Assembly: GCA_013180625.2 (NCBI GenBank)
Contig: SNVD02009237.1
Span: 291,933-355,932, forward strand
Source of the DNA: Boswellia sacra
Lineage: Eukaryota > Streptophyta > Magnoliopsida > Sapindales > Burseraceae
Direction: 5' to 3'
DNA: 64,000 nucleotides
Made by a program: the position numbers and the translations under genes. Within the stretch, counting starts at the first letter, position 1, and every line of letters starts with the position of its first letter. Below the pieces are notes generated by a model. The model was given only the letters and a program-made list of their open reading frames with translations, was not told the DNA's origin and did no database searches. Positions 24,194 through 36,031 of this stretch are shown in pieces.

Positions 24194-24670
24194 CTTTCTT
24201 TTTTTTTTCTTCTCTCTCTTATCGTACCAAAAAAAAATTATATAGTTTAACAAAGTATATAAACGAGTTCACAAACCTAAACCTAAATTCGTAACCTTAA
24301 TCAATCAAAACTCTTCATAATCACTTACTTCCCATAACCGCTATCAATGTATTTCTCCTTGTCATCACCTTTGCGTTCATTCTCTTAGATTCAGCACCAA
24401 TACCTATGCCATTAGGCTACATCGCCCAGCTAGTAGCATTCTCGCTGCCAAATAATCTCATAAAATGGTAACGTCATAATGCTGTGAAGTTGTCTCCTCA
24501 ACCTCCGAGATTGGTGATGGTGACTGCGTCTATTACCTACTCTTACAGCCGTTAATCTATGATTGTTGCTTTCATTATGATTATGTGCTTTTGTTCCTGG
24601 CTAAAAGCATTTTCTATGTTTATAAAATTGATGAAATTTTATTTATTTGTTTATTGTTGTGGCAAAAGGT
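24194..24670. other. Stretch with no recognised feature
   Basis: A poly-T/CT tract opens this stretch, followed by low-complexity AT-rich DNA and a more G/C-balanced part at 24330-24550. I see no gene, repeat boundary or RNA that I can support. Confidence 0.4.
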
Positions 24671-25165
24671 TGATTCTATATGTTTGCAAAAGTGCATAGG
24701 TTGGATCCATGCTCAAAAGGCCCAAGGTGAGGAAGTTCAAGATAACTTTGTTGCAAAGAGTGGAAAGGGTAATTAATTAAGATCATAATACAGTTCTTCC
24801 CTTATTCATCGCTAATCTATATAGGACACTTATAAATTAAATATACAAGAAATAAGAATCTATAATTTAACTTTTTGAATTTTCATTTATATGGTGTTTA
24901 AAGACAATATCTCCTATACATGAGCTACAGGCTTGAACTTTGAAGAAAAAGCATTCATGAGCTGTTTTGACATGGCTTGTTTAAAGAAATTGGGGTAACG
25001 ACTCTTTTGAAATCTATTTGTTTTTAATAAAGATTGTGCATCTAGTCTTGCTTATCGTGATAAAAAGAATGACGCACAAGAAATCGAAAGCTATTATCAG
25101 CAATAATATGACCACTATGTTAGATAACTTGACCATGGGAAGCAAGTCGATAGATCCTTAAATAA
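24671..25165 (+). pseudogene. Callose synthase (GSL) N-terminal fragment
   Basis: Two exon-like pieces match the N-terminal part of plant callose synthases, large membrane enzymes that make beta-1,3-glucan. The first, near 24674-24710, reads FYMFAKVHRLDPCSKG; the family has an FEKAHRLDP-like motif there. The second, near 25038-25165, reads DKKNDAQEIESYYQQ, stop, YDHYVR, stop, LDHGKQVDR. This is like the family's DAREI-S-YYQQYYDHYVRALDQG stretch. The two stops and the absence of the rest of a protein of nearly 2,000 residues mark it as a scrap. It has no intact start. Confidence 0.6.
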
Positions 25166-25447
25166 TTTACTTTCCTTTCAATTTTCAATCATTATGTGTG
25201 GGTGAAATTGGTGCTTTTACCAAAAATTGTATCCCACTTTTCAATTTTTGTATTAGTGGCACTTAGGTTGTTCTGTAGTGTTTATGGTTGTGAAACATGT
25301 TTCTTTGTACATTCATATCTGTCTCTTTTTATATGCATTGGTAGTGTTGGAATGTATAGGAATGAGTTTCACTCATTAGAATGGGTTAGAATTTTCTGAT
25401 TTATAATTGTTGACTTCTCGACTTATTTAGGACATCCTAGTCACTTA

Positions 25448-27248
25448 TGTTAGCCCTAAGGCTACATGATAATTTTGATGATAACAATACACATTGATTA
25501 ATTGAGATTTACTAACATGTTTATTTATGTGCAAGAGTAAGATCATTGAAATAATTGTAAAATCAAGAAGAGGTTTATTAAAATGAAGTGTTGAAGCTAA
25601 GGAGAAGACTACATGTTAAAGGCACCAAAGTTTAAGAACAAGGTTTGATTCAAGGAATGTAACACATAAGTAATGTTCAATCAATTGGTCATATATTTCT
25701 CTATAGATGTCCAAATAATGTGACTCTTAAGTCTTTGGAAAGCTTACTCAATTTATAACATTTCATATGTTTTAAAGAAATTCAAATTTCAAGTGTAAGG
25801 TTGTCCAAATCATCATGCAAGTTGAAAGACAAATGGAAGCAGCTGACATGAGCACCAAATACTCTTTTGGACATATCTTAAGCTAGAAAAATCAAAATAA
25901 CTTGATTCTTACATTTAATATGTTTTGAATAAATTCAAATTTCAAAAAGAAGGCTGACATAATTGACATGCAATTTGGTGGACTGACACAAAGAAGAAAA
26001 ATCAACTTACATGAGCACCGAATGGTGTTTTGGCCATATCTTAAGATAGACATATCCAAATGCTTTGATTCTTAATGTTTTGGAAAGTGTATTCAAATAT
26101 TCATATCTTTTATGTTTTGAATAAATTTAAATTTCAAACGGAAGGCTGACAGAATTATCATTCAATTTGGTGGACTCACACAAGAAAGAAAAATCAAGTC
26201 ACATGAGCACTGAATGGTGTTTTGGCTATATCTTGAGCTACAGATATAGAAATGACTTGATTCTTGATGAGTTGGAAATCTTATTCAAATGTGAAAATCT
26301 TTTATGTTTTGTAGATTTTCAAATTTCAAACAGAACATTGACAAAAATGGTAGACAAGATTACGGTTTTTATGGTGGGCAGAAAATTTGGAGTTGGTGTC
26401 TTCACTTGATTAAGTTCATCTCATTTGCCTATAAAAGGAGCCATTCTACCATGCATTCAATAAGTGCAAGAGAAGCATTTTATCAAGCAAAAAAACAAGA
26501 GAAATATCAAGTCTAGAGAGCTTTTATATTCTTTATCTTCTCTTTGAAGAGAGTTGTACTTTTGTTGTAGAAATTTTCTTTGTTTTGGTATTATGGTGAG
26601 AGTGAGATCTTCTTGTAAAGGATAAAAGTTATCCTTGAGAGAACTCTTTCCTTGGTGAGGTTTTTCATCAAGAAGAACTCTTGGTGTGGTGTTATCAAGA
26701 GTTGAAAAAAGTTGCCTTGGTGAGGTTGTTCATCAAGAAGAACTCTTGGTGTGGTGTTATCAAGGGGTGAAGAAAGTTGCCTTGGTGAGGTTGTTCATCA
26801 AGAAGAACTCTTGGTGTGGTGTTATCCAGAGTTGAAAGAAGTTGCCTTGGTGAGGTTGTTCATCAAGAAGAACTCTTGGTGTGGTGTTATCAAGGGTTGG
26901 AAGAAAAAATCTTGGTGAGGTTGTTCATCAAGCAAGTTGTAAAGATTTATACAACTTAGTGGAAAGCTTAGCTCGTGGAGCTAGGAGCCCGTGGACGTAG
27001 GCAAGGTTTGCCGAACCACGTAAATTGAGTTTGCACTCTCTCTATCCCTATCTCTTTATATTTACTTGCACTTGGGATTGTTCTTTATTGTCATTCTCTT
27101 GATTGCATTCTATTTTCATCTTCTTTACCTTTGTTCTCAAAGAAAGATTTAAATAATTTTGATCTTTCAAGTAAAGTTTTCTGAATCCGTTTTGATAAAT
27201 AAAAACCCAATTCACCCCCCCTCTTGGGTTGCCATACCTGGGTCAACA
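25448..27248 (+). repeat. Solo LTR, 1.8-kb copia family
   Basis: The stretch starts TGTTAGCCCTAAGGCTAC and ends ACCTGGGTCAACA. It is flanked by a perfect 5-bp duplication, ACTTA (25443-25447 and 27249-27253). Three other copies in this window (40897-42696, 46097-47841, 56757-58562) share its whole length. A TATA box with GCCTATAAAAGGAGCC sits at about 26428. It carries no internal element sequence, so it is an LTR-LTR recombination product. The orientation is taken from the complete member at 40897-47841. Confidence 0.95.
26641..26935 (+). repeat. 65-bp minisatellite inside the solo LTR
   Basis: The phrase AGAAGAACTC recurs at 26671, 26736, 26801 and 26866, a period of exactly 65 bp. The units read CTTGGTGAGGTTGTTCATCA, then the anchor, then CTTGGTGTGGTGTTATCAAG. 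Sixty-five is not a multiple of three, so the open frames that cross it change phase at each unit and are unlikely to be coding. Other LTR copies have different unit numbers. Confidence 0.9.
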
Positions 27249-27276
27249 ACTTATTTCTAAAAGCTTTTGATCCTTT

Positions 27277-27420
27277 CACTACAAGAATTTTGGCCTTTCG
27301 TGTCACTGCCTTTATGAATTATATGTCGGTTTAAACAAAAAAAGGTCACATATGCAAAGTCAAACGTGCTCTTTCATTTATATGCCACTTTCCGATTTTC
27401 CCTAAAATTACGCAAAATGC
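27277..27420 (+). mobile_element. CACTA (En/Spm) transposon terminus
   Basis: The sequence CACTACAAGAATTTTGGCCT begins with the conserved CACTACAAGAA end of plant CACTA transposons, followed by the usual GTGTCACTG-like subterminal DNA. I did not find a matching TTCTTGTAGTG end downstream. The 3-bp duplication cannot be tested without that end. The gene fragments from 27955 onward lie inside this terminus. Confidence 0.6.
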
Positions 27421-27883
27421 CATTGATATAAATTAATCTAAATTCTCCTACTCAACCCTTTTTTGTTGACCTAGCCGCCTCTCATCTTATGACTCCCTCT
27501 CGTCTCTTCAACTCACATCTCTTGTATCCTATCAAAAATCCCAGAAATCATTCATCTTTGAAATCGCTAAAAATCTCTAAAGTCTTTCTTTGCCTCTCGT
27601 CTTATCTCATCTCTGAAATTTATGTTGCATCTCATTGCTCTTTCACCCGGTGTTGCCATGGGTTTTTAGGCGAGTTTTCAGGCAGTAGGTGCGTCTCTTT
27701 GAGGCAAAATTTATCTTCTAGTATGGTGCAAATTTTATTTGTGTTTCTTTGAGGCAGTGGACGATGACTACACTTATTTGGTAGGGTACGCAAATTTTTT
27801 GATTAAAGGTTTGTGTGATTGTTATTGCATGAAACACTCTTTCTCTTTCTGAATTTTAACTCTTTTTGTTTTCAATTTTGTGA

Positions 27884-28342
<459 letters not shown>

Positions 28343-28814
28343 AAGACCATCTGTCAGAATATTTTTCCCTACTATTGAAAGAGTGAAGAATGCATACGGT
28401 GGAGTCTTGCCCTCAAAGCAAATTCTTTGCTTCTCAAAGGTACAATGGCCACTTATCAGCAGATAATAATTTTACCTCTCAATATTTATTTTTATAATTT
28501 TGCAAACTGAAATTTCAAAAAACTGCCCTCATCTGTTTTCTTCCTCTCTCGCTTGTTTTTTTTTCCTTAATCTATGATGAGGATAGAACTAATAGTTCCT
28601 TTGTAATATCTAAGATATGATATGGTATGCCTAAGTTGTTGAGGTAGTGAGAAGTGATATTAATTGCTGATGTGAATGGATATCTTGAATAATATTGTAG
28701 AGCAACTATTGCGTATAGATAGTTTACATGTCTAGCTTGACTATAATCAACGTTGTGGGGAGAATAAATTATCGTAATGTTATTTTATTTACTCTTTTTT
28801 TTTGGCAATTTTAG

Positions 28815-30593
28815 CATAATTTTGAGGGAAGATACGACCTAGTACGCTTCATTAAGACAGTGCAGAAGGCAGGGCTCTATGATCATCTCCATATTAGACC
28901 TTATGTTTGTGCAGAGTGGAATTTCGGGTACGTGTAATTGCAGCATAAGCGATTCAATGATTAGTTTGGTAACTTTGTTGGTTTTTTTTTTTTGGGTAGT
29001 TTAGAGTTAGTTTTTTATCTGACTTGCTTACTCTGCTTCTTTGATACGGAGGATTTCCTGTTTGGTTGAAGTATGTTCCTGGCATCAGCTTTAGAAATGA
29101 TAATGGTCCTTTCAAGGTTATTCCCCTTTCTTTGCAGTGTGAAATTATTTGTAGAAGAAAAAAAATTGAGTTGAAAGAATAAATAGTCGAGAAGTTAGAA
29201 AAGCTGCTTGTTGTTAATCTTTTACATGGTGTTCTTTTCTTGTTTGAAGATGGCAATGCAAGGGTTCACGTAGAAAATTGTCCAGATGATGAAGAATGAA
29301 AAGTTATTTGCATCACAGGGTGGTCCCATTATCCTCTCTTAGGTATGGATTTTTGGCATAAGGCCTCTTAAATTCTGATTCTTATTCGTTGCATATGGTA
29401 TACATTAGCATTGTGCCATAGTCCAGAAAAGACTTGTGTTACTAACAAGTAGAAGATTCAAAGCATGTATCAGGCACTTAGCTGTTGAGGCCTCTAGTTG
29501 GTACCCAGTTAGGATTTAGCTATTTTAGAGAAGACAGAGAGTAGAGCTGAATTGTGTTTGTCATTCATACTATTACAAAATGAAATGGGACAGACCAAAG
29601 AATTAGAAATGATAGTGTGGCTTCTAAAACTTTCTAAAAATTAGGATCAAGCTCCATATGTACATCCATTGTCATGCCAGGTCATTATGTTTGACTTATT
29701 TTTGCTGAATCAACCATTTTTTCTTCCGAGTCAGCTGTCAGATCATTTGCTGCATCGCTGAGTAGCTTACAGCTTTACTTTCTTCATTGATTTAAATCCT
29801 CAACAGTTTGGACTTGAATCGACTGAGTAACTGCCAGTGTATTTATTTACTTTTTCTGCTCAAATTGGTTTGTTTAGATTGAGAATGAGTATGGACCAAA
29901 GAGCTATGCACTTGGAGCTACTGGTCATGCATACATAAATTGGGCTGCAAAGATGGCCGTTGGACTGGATACAGGAGTCTCATGGGTGATGTGCAAAGAA
30001 GATGATGCCCCAGACCCCGTGGTTAGTTTTCTTTACTAAGTCACTCTCAGTTGCTTATATTTGCTTTAAAACTTTACTTTAGCTGAGGAATTCTGAGTTT
30101 GCTATCTCCAACTCCTGGCAATAGATAAATGCGTGCAATGGTTTTTATTGCAATGGTTTCGCTCCCAACAAACCATACAAGCCTACAATGTGGACAGAGG
30201 CTTGGAGTGGCTGGTAAATAATTGTTCAATTTTACATTTGAAGGAGCCCTTGTGAAGTCAAATTTAGTGCGCTAATTCCATTTATCTCTTCTTTCATATT
30301 GAAAAGGTTTATAGAGTTTGGTGGCACTATTCATCGACGACCAGTGCAAGATTTGGCATTTGCAGTTGCTCGCTTTATAGCTAAGGGTGGATCGTATTTT
30401 AACTACTATATGGTTGGTACTGCTACTAATTTAGCTCTTGTTTAAAAGGACTATTGTTCTGGCAATAAATTTGACTTCATAGTGTATACCTATGTGCCGC
30501 GATAGTACCACGGAGGCACTAACTTCGAACACACTGCCGGAGGCCCTTTCATTACCACTAGTTATGACTATGATGCTCCATTTGATGAATATG
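28815..30593 (+). pseudogene. GH35 beta-galactosidase, internal seven-exon fragment
   Basis: Plant BGALs are secreted enzymes that remove galactose from cell-wall polymers. Seven exon-like pieces match the catalytic domain in order: 28815-28927 ([19 protein letters not shown]), 29050-29116 ([14 protein letters not shown]), 29250-29342 (SQGGPIILS), 29878-30021 ([19 protein letters not shown]), 30125-30213 ([19 protein letters not shown]), 30307-30412 ([19 protein letters not shown]) and 30506-30593 ([15 protein letters not shown]). The acid/base region (ENEYG) and the nucleophile region (WTEAWSGW) are retained. Exon 3 has TAG at FT-stop-KIV and ends with TAG for the usual CAG. The acceptor of exon 2 reads GG instead of AG. 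The 5' exons and everything after DEYG are missing. Confidence 0.9.
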
Positions 30594-30715
30594 GTAAGAT
30601 GCAAAGGCAATCCTTCTCTCATTAATGATGTCTCTAGATATTTCAGATGTTTTCAGTATATTCCTATTTTATCTGGGATTTCATTACCACTTGACCTCTG
30701 TTGAGTTTTCAACAG

Positions 30716-32448
30716 AGGAAGATGCTGAAAATGTTCTAAAGCAAAGCTTGGCTTATGCTGGTGTTGAGCTAGAATTGAAGCCAAAGTAATCTGTGGTTGT
30801 GGGGTTGGTTTTTCTTTTTTTTTGTGCCTTCTAATGCATAGTCTTCCGTTTCAGGAAGGATTTTGATGTAAAACGAGCAAAGGAAGAAGAGGAATATGAG
30901 AAGTTTTGTCCAGCCATGGGTTCAGGTCGCAAGAATAACTCAAATGCAGAATCAAAGTAATTAACACTACATGTATAGTTGCCCCCAAAAAAAAAAAAAA
31001 AGAAAAAGAACTGTTATTGTGACCTAATTTTTTTCTTTGTTCATGATAATCACAGTTATCCAAAGGGCTTAATTGTTGCATTCACATTAAAGAAAACAGT
31101 AGCAGAGGAAAAAAATAGCACTAATGAGTCAGCCACTGATGTTTCTAAAGTGAATGAGGGGCAAGATTCCTCAGAAAATGCTGCTGAAGATAGGCAGAAG
31201 GCAGCAGAAAATGTCAAAAGCAATGAAGGAAAGACTGATGAGAGAAGTGGTTTTCATGATAAAGAAATGGATAGTGAAGATTGTGAGAAGTCATCTGAAG
31301 ATTCCATTGACAAGGGTGAAGAGAAAGAAGAAAAATCCAATATTGCTGCTGCTTATAAAGACAATATGGATGTTGTTATGCGTGAGGATTTGACGGGTAT
31401 CTTTAAAAAATTTGGCACTGTTAAGGTAACCATGCTTCTTCTTCATTATTTTATTTGGTTCAAGATTATATACCTTTTTTCACTTGATGAGTAGTAATGA
31501 TTTGCACTTAAGTAGCTATATAGGAGCTTTTTGTTGTATCTATGAGTTTTGATGGGAGTTTTCTAATGTATCTATGAATTTCTTCTCTTTAGTTGTTTTT
31601 GCATTAATCCTTTTCTTATCACTAGGAGAATTTTGTTTTTTTTTGCATGCCTTATGTTTGCACTTCTATACGGTTGTTCATTTTCTCTCTTGTTTCCCCA
31701 TAAGTTATTAGGCTTTTTTTTTTTCCTCTGAATAACAAGAATGGACTTCAATAGCTTTTTCTCTGATTGTAGGTCTAGGCTTTGTTGAGTTGACTTCTCT
31801 AACATTTCTCTTTGTATTTTATTTTTTCTTCTGTGAAGTTCGTTGATTTCAAGATTGGAGCTGATTCGGGGTACATTAGGTTTGAGGAACCTGAAGCAGC
31901 TCAAAAAGCTCGTGCAGCTACTGTCTTAGCCAAAGAAGGAGGCCTGGTGGTGAAGAATTTCGTTGCCATTCTAGAGCTTGTAATTGGTAAGTAATGACTT
32001 ATTAATTTGCTATTTGAAGTTCTATTCTAAATATATTGTTGTATGATTATTGTATTTCATCTCAAGTTCTGTCAAACATCTTGCAACGGATTTGTGCATA
32101 TACATCCTATCTTTTCCTTTTTTTTTTTGGTTCCATTTTTCTCTTGGCTATTTGTGTAATGGTTTATATTTGACATTCCTAGTTTTAAGTGTAATTTCGA
32201 GGAGGTTAACTAGGTAAGCTGGGAGGGAAGTTTTTTAATTGATGATGTTTATTGAGATGATGTGATGGTTCACATTTATCCTCTTTGATGACCTTTTCAT
32301 AACTACACTTCATAAATCAGCACTGCAAGCTGTGGTACTGAGAGAGCTCTATTTTACCTGTGTTGTTAGGTGAGGCTGAAAAAGAATACTGGAGCCTTCT
32401 CCGTAGTAATCAAGATAAACACCGTGAAAATAAGGGCAACCGAGGAAG
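30716..32448 (+). pseudogene. La1 (La-family RNA-binding protein), C-terminal fragment
   Basis: La proteins bind 3' oligo-U tails of nascent RNA polymerase III transcripts in the nucleus. Five exons with clean GT/AG borders are visible: 30716-30785 (EEDAENVLKQSLAYAGVEL), 30855-30956 (KDFDVKRAKEEEEYEKF), 31056-31425 (YPKGLIVAFTLKK, an acidic linker, then EDLTGIFKKFGTVK), 31839-31986 (FVDFKIGADSGYIRFEEPEA) and 32370-32448 (EAEKEYWSLLRSNQDKHREN). This is the linker and second RRM. All five pieces are open and join in phase. The La motif and first RRM are missing. The piece stops at NRGR, before the usual RG-rich tail. It could be a late-diverged fragment, because little decay is visible. Confidence 0.85.
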
Positions 32449-33760
32449 GTCAGTAAATGCATACTACTTCTACTGCTTTCTGCTTTTATTTGGGTTTTCA
32501 AGCACCTTTAGTATTGCTCTCTCATATTGTTATATCCAACAGTCATTATCATGGGATACTGACTTTTAATCTAGATGTTTTTATACTCTAAAATGATGTT
32601 TGATTGTGACTCCATGTCACCTGTTAATTCTCTAATGAACTCTATCTTTAATTGATTATCATAAATTTCATAATAATAAAATTTTAGCTTTATATGTAAC
32701 CATTCCAATCTTTTCCTTGACACTTTGGATCCCTCTGTTAGCTCCTCCGTTGTGTCAGTCCTTCTCTATCTAAAATTAGAACCTCTTATACTCTACAGTC
32801 CAACTCCACTAACTTAGCCTTTCAACTTTAAATATTAGGGATTTTTTAATATTTGTTAGAGACATGAAAGCGTCGTCCATGCAATATCTGTATAATGGCG
32901 TTAAGTTTGGCTTCAAATAACAGGCTGTGCATGTTCTTCAATGGCACTATGGTGACAGTGCTAAACGTAGATAAACAAAAAGAGAAGAAAAAAGAAAAAA
33001 AAGATTTGATTCTTGTATGAGATGAATAAAAATTAAATTAAGTTTCATTTAGAGCGAGAGAGCTGCTTCCCTATAATAATTATAATTGGTATGTGCTATA
33101 GGATACTCGAGTTGGGTTTATTAATAGGAAGCAACTTGTGTATGGTTGGAAGTATGAACGTATATTCCTTAGTTAGGAAGCTAAGTCTGATTTGATCTTA
33201 AATACAGCAAAGTCTTTAATAGTATTTGTACTAACAAATGAGTTGAAAGCTCTGGAATAAAACGTAGCTTCAAAAAATTTTATTTTGCCATCTGAAACTT
33301 GAAAGTGTTAGTTAAAATGCCGCCCAATTTCACAAATTTGTTATGCACATAATAGTTACAAATGTGTATCACATATTATATATACTTGGATGATAGGTAA
33401 AGCGGGTTCGCCCTCTCAGCCTCTCTATCCCAATATAACACGCTTAAGATAATCCCAGCCGAGTCCCTCTCTCTGTCCCAAATATAATTCACAGATCTCT
33501 CTGTCTTGTTTCTTTCTATTAAATCACCCAATCAATTAATTTAACAGGTACGCGTGTATTTTTAGTTAATTTTAACCGAATTTTTACTCCTTACGTTTGT
33601 TCAAGGGATCAATCGTTTCGATTTCGATCATCCAAACTTCGTCGTTTTAGGTAGATCGGTTGTGGGATTTTGAAATTAGGGCTTTTGATGATCTATTCAC
33701 GTTGGTGTTTAAATGTGATAGGGAAGATCGAGGGTTTTAAATAATCGCCGAGAATCAACC
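32449..33760 (+). promoter_or_regulatory. Spacer and probable captured 5' region of the VPS32 fragment
   Basis: No coding is seen. The last 350 bp look like a plant 5' leader. There is a CT-rich stretch at 33410-33530, a possible leader intron or exon border at AACAG/GT near 33545-33549, and then G/C-balanced leader DNA up to the ATG at 33761. A CCCAATATAACACG stretch lies near 33428. The earlier part is AT-rich spacer. The promoter assignment is an inference from position. Confidence 0.35.
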
Positions 33761-35818
33761 ATGTTTAATCGGCTTTTTGGGAAAACTAAACAGGAAACCA
33801 ATGCTCTAACCACGCTTGACAAGTTAAATGAGGTATTATTGCTTACAATTCTTGATTTCACTTATTTATTAATTAATTAATTTATCTTTTTCTGTGTAAC
33901 TGATATTGGATTCAATTTTTTGATTTATATATCTCTTTATGTCTTTCTATATTGGGTTTTTGGATTGTATTATGATCTTGGCTGATAAATTAATTTGGTT
34001 GGGGAGGGAATGGTAGAGTTGAATTAGAAGTGGAAATCACAAGAGAAGAGATTCTTTGATGTTCTATAGGGGTTTTAGTTTGACTATACAAATCCCTCTG
34101 AATCATATTGGGGTAATCCCATAGAAGACTTTTTCACATGTTATACTAACCCTTTGGAAGGATGAAGGGCATTAGGCCCGTGTTTGAATTTTTTTTTCGT
34201 AGTTGTTGCATGTTAAGGTAATGGAATTGTGGTTTTCGTTTACACAGTTCGCGAACGTAGAAAGTTTGTGTTTATAAGCAAAGCAAATAAGGATGGCTGT
34301 TGTGGTGATATCATTTTATTTTATGTCAACTGTTGCATGCTCTAGTTATATATTTCATGAACATAATATTGTTGCGCTTTACTATTATGCTTCTGTGTTC
34401 TTTGTGATTATGCTTATCATAAATCATATCTTTTGTCCAATCTGTAGACACTTGAAATGCTTGACAAAAAGGAGAAAGTACTCCTGAAAAAGGCTTCTAC
34501 AGAGCTTGAAAAGGCGAAGGAATTTTCCAAAGTGAAGAACAAAAGAGGTATGCTTGTAAAGTGCAAGGAAATTTTCCATTGTCACTAAAACCAGTCTATT
34601 CTTCCCAACCTGCATTTTGATGTATACAAGTCCTTCTATTCCTAATTTTGAGCTTAAATAATGGAATACTAGGAGTATTCCTTTAAATGCTAAAAAATGA
34701 TGTCAAAAGCAAAAGTTCGTACTAGTTTATTGTTGTTTTGTTTTATCCCTAGATGTTAAAGTCCTCTTGCAACTATCAAAATAGAAAAGGTGAAAAACCA
34801 GTTATAAGAATTCAGTTTGACTTTTCTTTCTTATGTTAAATATTATTTAGTAAAAAAATTATTTGTTGTTTATTGGTCAAGTATTCACCTATGATCCATG
34901 CATGCAGCGACGATACAATGTTTGAAGAGGAAGAGGCTATACGAACAACAAATAGAGCAACTTGGCAATTTCCAATTACGAATTCATGATCAAGTGCATA
35001 TGAAACTTTGCAACTGTTATTGAGCTTTTGCTGCATCAGCTTATACTATGTATAATGTCACAGATGATAATGTTAGAAGGCGCAAAAGCCACAACTGAGA
35101 CTGTTGATGCATTGAGGACAGGAGCAGCTGCTATGAAGGCAATGCAAAAAGCTACGTATGTATCTCTTTAATTTCATTTCAAATATTTTTTATCAAAATA
35201 ACTTTCACTTCCATGGTATACTCTATTGGTTGTTCTTTATATCCATGCTAATATAATCAATTATTTGGGTGCGTATTTTCTTTTATTCTTTTACTTGCTT
35301 TCAACAACCCACCACTTTTATTCTTTTGGAAATTAATTACATGGTCTGATACATGGTTAACCAGCAGAGTTTGTAATTTTTGCAAATCTACTTAGAACTA
35401 CTATGCATTACCTAAGTCCATGATTACCTCTAACTTGGCCCTTTTTTCTTCCTTTTTTAAATGTTTAATTTACATTGCAGTTCGCTTTCTCCGAGCTTGG
35501 TTATACTGGCTGTAATAGAGGACTATGGATTTGCAAATATACTTGTTTCTTTATTATGATTTTCAACCTGAAGTCTAGATAATACAATGATCACTTATCC
35601 TCATGTTTCATGAGGAACACTGAAGAATCACACAAATCTTTCACCATAGAAATTAGACAATAATCACGGCTACTGTGTGTGAAAATGGTGGGTTGTTTTC
35701 AGGAATATAGATGATGTCGACAAGACCATGGATGAGATCAATGAGCAGACGGAGAACATGAAACAGATTCAGGAAGCATTGTCGACTCCTATTGGTGCTG
35801 CGAGCTGATTTTGATGAG
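33761..35818 (+). pseudogene. VPS32/SNF7 (ESCRT-III subunit), 5' five exons
   Basis: VPS32 polymerises on endosomes as part of ESCRT-III to sort cargo into multivesicular bodies. The exons are 33761-33832 (MFNRLFGKTKQETNALTTL), 34448-34547 (LEMLDKKEKVLLKKAS), 34908-34993 (IQCLKRKRLYEQQIEQL), 35064-35155 (MLEGAKATTETVDALRTGA) and 35703-35818 (NIDDVDKTMDEINEQTENMK). The start Met, the basic N-terminal helix and all splice borders agree with the family. In the last exon an extra G in GCTGCGAGCTGAT shifts the frame just before the usual acidic DFDE stretch and gives a stop. The C-terminal MIM1-type region is missing. The 5' side is well kept, so this part could still be transcribed. Confidence 0.85.
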
Positions 35819-36012
35819 GTTGATATTTTCTGATGCATATTGAAAATCTTCTGAGAGAACATTTTCTTTCACATTTTCTGCTATTGTATGGAGTGTATAT
35901 GTACTTATGACAGAAAGTCTTAACATGGTTGTCATTGCAAGATGAGTTGGAAGAGATTCTTATTGATATATGCAATGTATGGATCATACTCTCTCTCTAA
36001 TTTTATGAATTT

Positions 36013-36031
36013 AAATATTTTCTTGTTTTAG
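36013..36031 (+). repeat. Target-site duplication of the LINE, left copy
   Basis: AAATATTTTCTTGTTTTAG is repeated exactly at 37572-37590. It is a T-rich stretch ending in AG and looks like the 3' splice site of the cyclin exon that begins at 37591. The LINE insertion therefore duplicated the acceptor. Confidence 0.9.

Noticed and set aside
26167..26516. Open frames of 70-80 codons in the solo LTR, with a similar 109-codon frame at 46761-47090
   Set aside because: They lie in the U3 region upstream of or across the TATA box, and the other LTR copies break them. No codon-level conservation is visible.
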